From Saprospiraceae bacterium (GTDB taxonomy: Bacteria; Bacteroidota; Bacteroidia; Chitinophagales; Saprospiraceae): 64,000 nucleotides of DNA. The stretch covers positions 20,003 through 84,002 of the forward strand of contig JALSPK010000160.1 of the NCBI GenBank assembly GCA_026986005.1. The letters are read 5' to 3'. A program made the position numbers and the translations under genes. A model generated the notes under the pieces. It was given only the letters and a program-made list of their open reading frames with translations, searched no databases and had not been told where the DNA came from. Numbering within the stretch: the first letter of the stretch is position 1; the number at the start of each line of letters is the position of its first letter. Shown in pieces: positions 36,913-43,826 of this stretch.

Positions 36913-37003
36913 TTTTCTGTGATATCTGAGACATCTGTGTGCTATTATATCTCACACGGATTCCTCAGATTTACACAGACACATATTTTTCTGTGTTATC
37001 TAT
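36913..37003. repeat. Degenerate CTGTG/ATCTGTG repeat cluster in an intergenic region
   Basis: The region between the YjiK-like gene and the CYTH-like gene is made of variations of CTGTGNNATCT and its complement. ATTTTTCTGTG and TATCT occur at both ends (36911-36926 and 36984-37000), with ACATCTGTGTG and CAGATTTACACAGAC between. It resembles the AATCTGTGTAAATCTGTG-type intergenic repeats seen in many bacterial genomes. Its function is unknown. Confidence 0.55.
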
Positions 37004-37006
37004 TAA

Positions 37007-37744
37007 TCAATAGCTATACACTTGTAATTTATCCAAACCATCAAGTACAATGTATATTTTTCTATTATTAGCATCAACAACGATACCTTCAGCTTTTGAT
37101 TCTTTAATCTTGAAGCTCAATATCTTTTTTCCATTCAAATCGCATTTGGTTATAGATTTGGATTTATCGCTGATTATCCAAATAACATTTTCGCTTTGCT
37201 CATAAAATATGCCGGAGTAATCAATGGCAAAATCCAATTTTGTTTGCTTAATTATTTTGCCAAAAACATCCAATTCCACTAAGAGACCGGGGTTTTGTTC
37301 ATTCAATAAATAGATATGGTTATTTTTTGCATTATACGTCACTCCTTCCAGGCCTTTATTAAGACTATTTTCTTCAATTGCTATGTGTAGTCTATCTATT
37401 TCTTTTCCATTAGAATCTAGTTTGACCAATTCCCTTCTTCTTTCTTCTACAACCAATACATTACCGTTATTTGGATCTACAGTCACTCCCTCCAAGTCTT
37501 CTCCTTCATAGCTAAGAGTTTTAATCAATGCCCCTGTTAACGATAGTTTATTTACCTTAGCAGAATTATCACTGACGGTATAAAAAGCGTTTTTATTAGC
37601 TGTAAAACACAATCCTGAAGGCTCTTTTACCTCAAGTTTAACCGCTTTTATCAATTCCAATTTGGTATCATGTGTTTTTTTGGTTTCTTTATCACATGCC
37701 CCTAAGAATAACAATGCTATTAACAAACCTAGCATTTTATGCAT
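37007..37744 (-). CDS. SdiA-regulated/YjiK-like beta-propeller lipoprotein
   Basis: About 245 residues. The short lipoprotein signal (MHKMLGLLIALLFLGAC; lipobox LGAC) sets the start 1 bp downstream of the preceding gene's stop; an ATG four codons earlier is also possible. The mature protein has propeller-like repeats with the SdiA-regulated family pattern: KEPSGLCFTANKNAFYTVSD, EGEDLEGVTVDPNNGNVLVVEE, GLEGVTYNAKNNHIYLLNEQ, KAEGIVVDANNRKIYIVLDG. This family is related in fold to phytase-like propellers. Activity has not been shown and metal-binding residues are unassigned. Probably cotranslated with the lamin-tail lipoprotein. Confidence 0.82.
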   Translation of the reverse strand: MHKMLGLLIALLFLGACDKETKKTHDTKLELIKAVKLEVKEPSGLCFTANKNAFYTVSDNSAKVNKLSLTGALIKTLSYEGEDLEGVTVDPNNGNVLVVEERRRELVKLDSNGKEIDRLHIAIEENSLNKGLEGVTYNAKNNHIYLLNEQNPGLLVELDVFGKIIKQTKLDFAIDYSGIFYEQSENVIWIISDKSKSITKCDLNGKKILSFKIKESKAEGIVVDANNRKIYIVLDGLDKLQVYSY

Positions 37745-37745
37745 C

Positions 37746-39284
37746 TTAATTGCCATTTGAACTTCCCTTAGATTCTTCACTTAAAACTGCCCATTTTATG
37801 CCGCCATCAGGGATTCTTCCTACCAATCCATTATGTCCTTCAGGCCAATTGTCTTTTAGCAATTCATCAATTACTTCACCTGAAGCATTTAATAATGTAA
37901 TATTTTCTCCTCCACTTGAAACTTTAAATAAAGTAGTAGAGCTACCGTCACAATCCAATGTCCAAAATCCTCCGGCGGAAATAATTGTTCCAGCCGGTAC
38001 TACGTAAGCTTCAGTTGAATCTTTATCATGCAATTTATATCCTCCTAAATCAATATCAGAGTCTGTTCCATTAAATAATTCAATATAATCAGGATCCCCC
38101 TTGCCTTGAATTTCATTTATTACTAGTGCGTCCAAAGTAGCCGGAGGAGCTACAACATATGATGGCCACATCTCCAAACTATCATTATCAAAAGATTCAT
38201 TCGTTGGGTAGTAACTCTTTAATCCTGACAAATCCACTGCTCTCATATAATATTTCACAGTTGTATTATTAGATTGTCCGGGCAATTTACCTTCATAAGT
38301 ATTTCCACTAATATTGTCCATTATTATTTTTTCTTTATCATTTACTGTTTGATCTCCTACAACATAATACAATCTAACTTGATCTATTCCTGTAGCATCA
38401 AAAACATCAACCGAAATAGTCACTTCCTCATCTGCTGACGGATTTTCAGTTGAAATATCAAAGTTTGAAAAAATAGCAAATCCATTTTGTGATACTATTT
38501 TTAAAGGTTTGTCCGGAGCACTTTCCGGAAAATAACTTTTCAATCCTGTTTCATCTGCAGCCATTATATAATACTCCAATTCTTCTCCTGCCGGTATATT
38601 TGGCAATACAAAGGAGTATTCGCCACTACCTAAAGGTACCATGTCAACAAAAGCAAATTGACTTCCATACTTATAGTATAATTTCACATCTCTTAGCCCT
38701 GAAATATCAACAACCATTGCAGAAATCTTATAATTTTGATTGTCATTTAAACCCGTAATAGAATCTACTGTAATAGAAGGTGCAGAGTTAGTGTTGCTAT
38801 TTGCCGCACCGGGAGAAGGATTTATCAATCCCCATTCAGCACCTCCGTCTGTTGTCCTACCGTAAGCTGTTCCGGGATCCATTGCAGGCAAGTCGATTTG
38901 ATCGACCAAATTGCCTTCTTTGTCAACCAATTTAATAGGTTCACCTTTTGAAGAAATTTTAAAGTTTGTGTGTATTCCTTCATCATCTACCAATCCGGCT
39001 TTATCTGCTAAAAGAATTAAATATCCTCTTGCTTCAACCGAAACACCTGAAGGGATAACAAAATCTGCCCCTCCATCTGATATTGTATATCCGGTTATAT
39101 CAACAGCTTCTTCTGCGTTATTGTACAGTTCTACATAATCGGGACTTCCGGTCGAGACCAATTCATTCAAAAATATAGATGAATCTCCATTTCCTTTAGG
39201 AGTGGGATCTTTAAGGTCTTCATCTTTTACACAAGATGTTACTCCAACGAAAATAATAGTCAATAATATAAGTAATTTTTTCAT
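37746..39284 (-). CDS. Lipoprotein with two lamin-tail domains
   Basis: 512 residues. A lipoprotein signal (ends FVGVTSCVKD) fixes the likely start at MKKLLILL. Lamin-tail domains lie at both ends. The first has FLNELVSTGSPDYVELYNNAE and ITGYTISDGG; the second has VINEIQGKGDPDYIELFNGTD and LGGYKLHDKDST. Between them are two Ig/FN3-like modules with the repeated pattern YYIMAADETGLKSYFPES / YYMRAVDLSGLKSYYPTNES. In bacteria, lamin-tail domains occur mainly in surface proteins, often beside nucleases or phosphatases. No catalytic domain is present here. It follows the phosphate-porin-like gene after about 70 bp. Confidence 0.85.
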   Translation of the reverse strand: MKKLLILLTIIFVGVTSCVKDEDLKDPTPKGNGDSSIFLNELVSTGSPDYVELYNNAEEAVDITGYTISDGGADFVIPSGVSVEARGYLILLADKAGLVDDEGIHTNFKISSKGEPIKLVDKEGNLVDQIDLPAMDPGTAYGRTTDGGAEWGLINPSPGAANSNTNSAPSITVDSITGLNDNQNYKISAMVVDISGLRDVKLYYKYGSQFAFVDMVPLGSGEYSFVLPNIPAGEELEYYIMAADETGLKSYFPESAPDKPLKIVSQNGFAIFSNFDISTENPSADEEVTISVDVFDATGIDQVRLYYVVGDQTVNDKEKIIMDNISGNTYEGKLPGQSNNTTVKYYMRAVDLSGLKSYYPTNESFDNDSLEMWPSYVVAPPATLDALVINEIQGKGDPDYIELFNGTDSDIDLGGYKLHDKDSTEAYVVPAGTIISAGGFWTLDCDGSSTTLFKVSSGGENITLLNASGEVIDELLKDNWPEGHNGLVGRIPDGGIKWAVLSEESKGSSNGN

Positions 39285-39353
39285 TTTATAATTTTTCATT
39301 TTTTAATAATATTTTTGCTTTTTCATTAATCGTTTATCAAGCAATAAAAAAAA

Positions 39354-40727
39354 CTAAAAGTCGATTTCGATTCTTGCAGAAAGAAATCCAAAATCATCGC
39401 CGGCTTTACCTGCCGGTATGTTCAGGTCGGTAACATCTTTGTATTTTACACCGGCATCATCTTGGTAAATATACAGTTTCCCTTTACCGTTAGCATATCT
39501 ATCGTGATTCAAATAGTTGTAATTTAACATCATTTTTACATTGGTATTAGCGTGATATGTTAATCCTAAAGTATAACTCTCACCTGCTCCTCCATATATA
39601 TTGGCATCTTTATCATTTGCATTTACATAACTATATCTAAATGCCAATTCCAACTCTCCCCAATTATTCTTTTTTGAAATTTGTGTAAATTCTCCTTCTG
39701 CATTATTATAGTTGTATGTCGAACCAAATATCAACCATCCTGCTTGAATATATCCTCCATCAAAATTTGCAGTATATGCATTATCTATCCCATAAATAGC
39801 ATTTTTCATATATTCACTTTGAAACATAAAGTTATTATAAGCTCCTGCCAATTCTACTCCCAATAAAACTTGGTGGTCAACATCACTCATATCATCCGTA
39901 TCGATGTATTTTTTTCTATTTATAGAGGTTAAAGACCGAGTACTAAAACGATAGCTGTTTATTTCAGAATCACTAGTCTTTGGTGTACGATATGAGCCTG
40001 CCATTCCTATATGGATGACTTTATTTCTTTTTTGAATAGGCATAAAAGCAATTCTGCCCGTATATGAAATACCCTCGTCCAATCCATTTTTTTTATTATG
40101 TGCTTGAGACAATTCTACCTCTTCAAACCCACCCACATCATTGAAGTGAATACCTGCAATTGCCAACCAATTATTTCCCCATTTAGAAGCAGCTATCCCA
40201 AGATTTCTAGAAGGTGCAAATTTACTTGGCAATGATCTTTCTATAAACGTAACATATCTTGAGGTAGTGGTAGTTTCCATTGAAAAAGATTCTTTATAGT
40301 TTCCTGCCTTAATAAAGCCATTATGCAATTGGTATTTGATATAGGCATCTTTGATTTCGGTAGCAGAACCGGCAAAATCAAGGTCAATTTCCCCATACCA
40401 ATTTTTATGCAACTGAGCTTTTACAGCAAATCTCATTCTTCTAATTGTTAATCCATCACCAATTGGATTAATCTGTGTACCAAAAAATTTGGCACCATCA
40501 AAATATACTCGATTATCAAGCCAATACTTGTATTCTTTATCATTGCTCTCAAATACTAAAATACCATTTCTAGTTTCCGACTTTAAGTCAACTCTATCAA
40601 CCTTTACCCCATATTCATTGTACCTAACACTATCTTCAGAGTTTTGTGAAAAAGAAGTAATTGAAAACAGCAAAACAACGAAAACTATCAGTTGCTTGTG
40701 AGGTAATAAATTGTAATTTTGTTTCAT
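39354..40727 (-). CDS. Outer-membrane porin of the phosphate-selective OprP/OprO family
   Basis: 457 residues with a signal peptide (ends ITSFSQ) and a beta-barrel pattern of alternating strands ending in a hydrophobic/Phe terminus (SARIEIDF). Family-like blocks are LTIRRMRFAVKAQLHKNWYGEIDLDFAG, split across two strands, AYIKYQLHNGFIKAGNYKESFSME and LPSKFAPSRNLGIAAS. The barrel would supply phosphate or polyphosphate to the periplasm. It lies 26 bp downstream of the Pit-type permease gene and is probably in the same operon, which supports the substrate assignment. Confidence 0.85.
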   Translation of the reverse strand: MKQNYNLLPHKQLIVFVVLLFSITSFSQNSEDSVRYNEYGVKVDRVDLKSETRNGILVFESNDKEYKYWLDNRVYFDGAKFFGTQINPIGDGLTIRRMRFAVKAQLHKNWYGEIDLDFAGSATEIKDAYIKYQLHNGFIKAGNYKESFSMETTTTSRYVTFIERSLPSKFAPSRNLGIAASKWGNNWLAIAGIHFNDVGGFEEVELSQAHNKKNGLDEGISYTGRIAFMPIQKRNKVIHIGMAGSYRTPKTSDSEINSYRFSTRSLTSINRKKYIDTDDMSDVDHQVLLGVELAGAYNNFMFQSEYMKNAIYGIDNAYTANFDGGYIQAGWLIFGSTYNYNNAEGEFTQISKKNNWGELELAFRYSYVNANDKDANIYGGAGESYTLGLTYHANTNVKMMLNYNYLNHDRYANGKGKLYIYQDDAGVKYKDVTDLNIPAGKAGDDFGFLSARIEIDF

Positions 40728-40753
40728 GATTTTCGTTTTTATTATACAAATTG

Positions 40754-42646
40754 TTAAATGTTTTTTAATATTGTGTCCAATTGTTCGTTATGTCCTAAAT
40801 TCATCTTTTTACGCAACCTATATCTATTCATCTCCACGCTCTTTACTGAAATGTTTGTCAGTGCTGCAATTTCCTTTGAAGACATATTAAGCCTTAAATA
40901 TACACACAATCTTTTTTCATTTTTAGAAAGATTGGGATAAATTGAATTTAATTTATAAAAAAAATCTTTGTTGATTTCGTCAACATGCATTTGAAAAGCT
41001 TCTCTGTCGTTTTCGAGGTTCTGATTGTTAGAGATTAACAAGTATAACGCATTCAATTTTCTTAATAATGAAGAATCATTTGTTTCCAATTTAATTTCTT
41101 CGATTTTTGATTTTAATATCTCCAAAAAATTGTTTTTCTCAATTAAATTTAGAGCCATTGTGGTCAACTCACTATTTTTGAAACTCAATTTTTCCTCCAT
41201 CTGTTTAGTCTCTAGCAAATGAAACTTGGTTTCTATCTCTGCCAAAGCTTTTTGAGCTTCTAGAATTTGTCGATTTTTACTTAGAATAATTTTATTCCTT
41301 TTAAAAGCTGATTTTACCCAACTTACTATTAAAAATATTAAACCGAGTAATACTCCTACTATCAATGCAATATAAAAATATTTTGAAATATTATTGGTTT
41401 TACTTTCTTCTATTGCTTTAGGTTTAACCTCAGCTATAACATTTTTTAATTCATTTTGACGAGAGAGATTTGGGCCGACAATACTCTCTGAGGTATTATT
41501 GTGTATCGAGTTAGTTTTTATCTGATAGCTGTCTTTAGAAGTATTTGTTTTTTGTACAGAATCTGTAATTATTGTTTGATTTGTTTTTGATTTGTCAATA
41601 TACTTGTTGGCACTAACCGGAATTAAGAAAACATTGCTTACAAAAAAAAGTGCAAAAAACGACAAAACTCCTGAAATAAATGGAGTTGCAATCCAACCGG
41701 ATGCAATGCTTCCCAACATTTTGAAATTAATATTATAACCACCTTTTAATAATCCTAATCCTAAAATAGAACCAACGATAACTTGAGAACTCGAAACCGG
41801 TACCAATGGAATCGGTGGAAGCCCTATACTAACAAAAAAAGAAGATAAGCTGCTAGATGAGAAAACAAACAAGACCATCGAATTTGAAAGCACAGTAATA
41901 ATAGCAGATTTGGATGAAAGCTGCATTAAGCCGTTTCCTACTGTGTCCATTACTCTTTTAGAGTATGTAAAAATCCCTAAGGCAATTGCAAGTCCGCCTA
42001 AAAGAAACAGCTGTTGGATACCATTCAGTTTAAACAACCCAAAGTCTAGATAATTCTCTGGAGCAGCTAATACAAATACGCCCATAACATTTGCAATGTT
42101 GTTTGCTCCCAAACTAAAAGAACCAAATGCACCAACCAATAACAATGAAAATCTAATATATGCATCTTGCTTTAACAAATGTATTTTTACAACTTTTAGA
42201 AAAGCACGTTGAATATAATACAGTATTATGGCAAAAACAGCTCCTAATATTGGTCCCATCACCCATGTCGATACGATTTTTCCCAAAACCTTTACATCTG
42301 TTGGAGATCCCACAAAAAAATTCCAGCCTATAATCGCTCCGACAATTGCTTGTGAAGTGGATACGGGAATCCTGAATTTTGTCATCCAATAAACGGTAAT
42401 AGCCGCTGATAAAGCTACAGTAAATGAGCCGCCAATTGCAGATACCGAACCTAATTTACCTAAAGTATGAGTAGCTCCTGCACCTTGGATTACCGCTCCC
42501 AATATCACAAAAATAGACGCAATAATAGCTGCTTTTTTAAAACTAACCATCTTTGTTCCTACGGCAGACCCAAAAACGTTGGCAGCATCATTTGCTCCTA
42601 ATGACCATCCTAGAAATAATCCACTTGATAAAAAAAAGAATATCAT
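40754..42646 (-). CDS. Pit-type inorganic phosphate permease fused to a coiled coil and a LuxR-type DNA-binding domain
   Basis: A single open frame of 630 codons. Residues 1-345 form a complete PHO4/Pit permease with inverted-repeat halves: GANDAANVFGSAVGTK (17-32) with PVSTSQAIVGAIIG (94-107), and GANNIANVMG (180-189) with PVSSSQVIVGSILG (283-296). A polar Ser/Thr/Asn linker follows (about 347-421), then an additional membrane helix (423-444), a coiled coil (about 450-530), and a helix-turn-helix of the LuxR type (about 572-625; LSKNEKRLCVYLRL, SSKEIAALTNISVKSVEMNR). The C-terminal module is the one usually found behind TPR or sensor domains in Bacteroidota regulators. This suggests a transporter that also regulates transcription. 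The upstream PhoU-like gene overlaps the start by 1 bp. Confidence 0.9.
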   Translation of the reverse strand: MIFFFLSSGLFLGWSLGANDAANVFGSAVGTKMVSFKKAAIIASIFVILGAVIQGAGATHTLGKLGSVSAIGGSFTVALSAAITVYWMTKFRIPVSTSQAIVGAIIGWNFFVGSPTDVKVLGKIVSTWVMGPILGAVFAIILYYIQRAFLKVVKIHLLKQDAYIRFSLLLVGAFGSFSLGANNIANVMGVFVLAAPENYLDFGLFKLNGIQQLFLLGGLAIALGIFTYSKRVMDTVGNGLMQLSSKSAIITVLSNSMVLFVFSSSSLSSFFVSIGLPPIPLVPVSSSQVIVGSILGLGLLKGGYNINFKMLGSIASGWIATPFISGVLSFFALFFVSNVFLIPVSANKYIDKSKTNQTIITDSVQKTNTSKDSYQIKTNSIHNNTSESIVGPNLSRQNELKNVIAEVKPKAIEESKTNNISKYFYIALIVGVLLGLIFLIVSWVKSAFKRNKIILSKNRQILEAQKALAEIETKFHLLETKQMEEKLSFKNSELTTMALNLIEKNNFLEILKSKIEEIKLETNDSSLLRKLNALYLLISNNQNLENDREAFQMHVDEINKDFFYKLNSIYPNLSKNEKRLCVYLRLNMSSKEIAALTNISVKSVEMNRYRLRKKMNLGHNEQLDTILKNI

Positions 42647-43290
42647 TAATCTTTTGTTTTTATTGATAAAGCTGATAATAATCTAGCAGCATATTCCGCT
42701 CTGTCCGAAATTTGTTCTATGTGTAAAGTGAAATATCGCAAGTGTATTTTTTGACTTAATTTTAAATGCTTACTATCCTTAAATATTTTTCTTTTTAAAT
42801 CTGCTGCCAAAACATCTGTTTCTTTTTCGTAATAAAACACGCGATGTTCGCTATCCTTAACAGCAGAGGGGTTATTGAAAAATGATCTAACTGCCGGAAT
42901 TACCGCCTCTGCAGAAGCACACGACACCTCAAGCAATTTTAAAAAATCACTATTTAACTTTTTTGGTATAGACGGCATTTCAACATCATATTGAAAAAGA
43001 TTTTCCTTTGCTGTATCTATAATATCATCCAAGTTGTCAAGAAGCTTTACCACGTCTGCACTGTATTGTGGAATTAATGAGTGTTCAAAAAATTCATTTT
43101 GTATTTTGAGTACAATAGAGTCCGCTTTAGATTCCAATTTGTAAACTTTGTCAATACTTTTTGTAAACCCCTCTTCATCTTCTTCAAGATAACTTTTTAC
43201 TCCCTCTTTAAATACTAAGATTCCTTGATCCACCGTATCAAGGAACTCGTCTATATCTCTAATTGTAGATTTTGTCTTTTTAAAAAACAT
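42646..43290 (-). CDS. DUF47/PhoU-like protein associated with Pit permease
   Basis: 214-residue all-helical protein of the DUF47 (TIGR00153-type) family, the usual partner of Pit phosphate permeases. It starts MFFKKTKSTIRDIDEFLDTV and carries acidic metal-binding helices (KVYKLESKADSIVLKIQNEFF, LLDNLDDIIDTAKEN, ERDT-like YYEKETDVLAADLKRKI, LHIEQISDRAEYAARLL). It presumably regulates permease activity in response to phosphate. The start was moved seven codons in from a TTG that lies inside the promoter. Stop and start with the Pit gene overlap (TAATG). Confidence 0.88.
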   Translation of the reverse strand: MFFKKTKSTIRDIDEFLDTVDQGILVFKEGVKSYLEEDEEGFTKSIDKVYKLESKADSIVLKIQNEFFEHSLIPQYSADVVKLLDNLDDIIDTAKENLFQYDVEMPSIPKKLNSDFLKLLEVSCASAEAVIPAVRSFFNNPSAVKDSEHRVFYYEKETDVLAADLKRKIFKDSKHLKLSQKIHLRYFTLHIEQISDRAEYAARLLSALSIKTKD

Positions 43291-43305
43291 ATATTCATTT
43301 TGATA

Positions 43306-43337
43306 CAAATGTATGTTATTTATACAAACTTACCAAA
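43306..43337 (-). promoter_or_regulatory. Bacteroidota-type promoter of the phosphate operon (PhoU-like, Pit fusion, porin)
   Basis: On the minus strand TTTG, a 20-bp spacer and TACATTTG precede the ATG by 15 bp. This gives a very short leader. No Pho-box-like direct repeat was recognised around it. Confidence 0.72.
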
Positions 43338-43613
43338 TTTACGAATTTATCATATTTTGGCTTCAAATATGATGTATAGGTGATTAAGCAGTATGTGAAT
43401 TGATATATAGAACATTATGCAATTATGTAGAGTTTATAATCCAAGGCAATATTGACAAGAACAAAAATGTAGATATCAAGTATAGTAAATTTTCGATAAA
43501 AGTGTTAAATTTTTTAAGCACTGGTGACCTTATATAAATATGTCAGCCACAATATCGTTAATACTTTTTCATCTCAAAAGCACTCTATCTGTGTAGTTAC
43601 TTACTTTATTCAA

Positions 43614-43710
43614 ATTACTGATGCTAAGGCATCACTAATTCTCAGAAAGACAAAAATCTCATCAAAAATCTTTATTTTTCCAAAATCAAGCACTTTGTAG
43701 ACAGACACTA
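43614..43710 (-). repeat. TAGTGTC repeat family, copy E (long form, 97 bp)
   Basis: The reverse complement begins TAGTGTCTGTCTACAAAGTG and ends with the small hairpin GATGCCTTAGCATC. Aligned with copy D (63794-63890) it has the same length and differs at 4 of 97 positions. It lies in the intergenic region between the phosphate operon and ccsBA. Confidence 0.85.
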
Positions 43711-43766
43711 AATAATTATAGAATTTGTTATATAATGACAAAAAAGAATTTAAACCTCAGGTTTTA

Positions 43767-43797
43767 TTGATTTAGACTAAACAGAATACTACCTTTG
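43767..43797 (+). promoter_or_regulatory. Bacteroidota-type promoter of ccsBA
   Basis: TTG, 20 bp, TACCTTTG, 29 bp before the ATG. A strong match to the phylum consensus. Confidence 0.72.
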
Positions 43798-43826
43798 CTT
43801 GTATTATATAGTATAAATAAATAACT

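Larger units (their letters stand above)
43291..43826. other. Divergent intergenic region between the phosphate operon and ccsBA
   Basis: About 535 bp holding two divergent promoters and a long-form TAGTGTC repeat (43614-43710). An AAGTGTTAAA...TTAAGCACT imperfect palindrome lies near 43501-43525. No coding sequence was recognised in the remainder. Any operator for phosphate control of the Pit operon would be expected here. Confidence 0.5.

Noticed and set aside
40754..42646. Sequencing error joining a Pit gene and a separate regulator gene
   Set aside because: The frame is continuous, with a membrane helix and coiled coil between the two parts. No start-like ATG with promoter is seen before the HTH part, so a true fusion is the simpler reading.
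43291..43308. TTG start of the PhoU-like gene
   Set aside because: It lies inside the TACATTTG promoter element.
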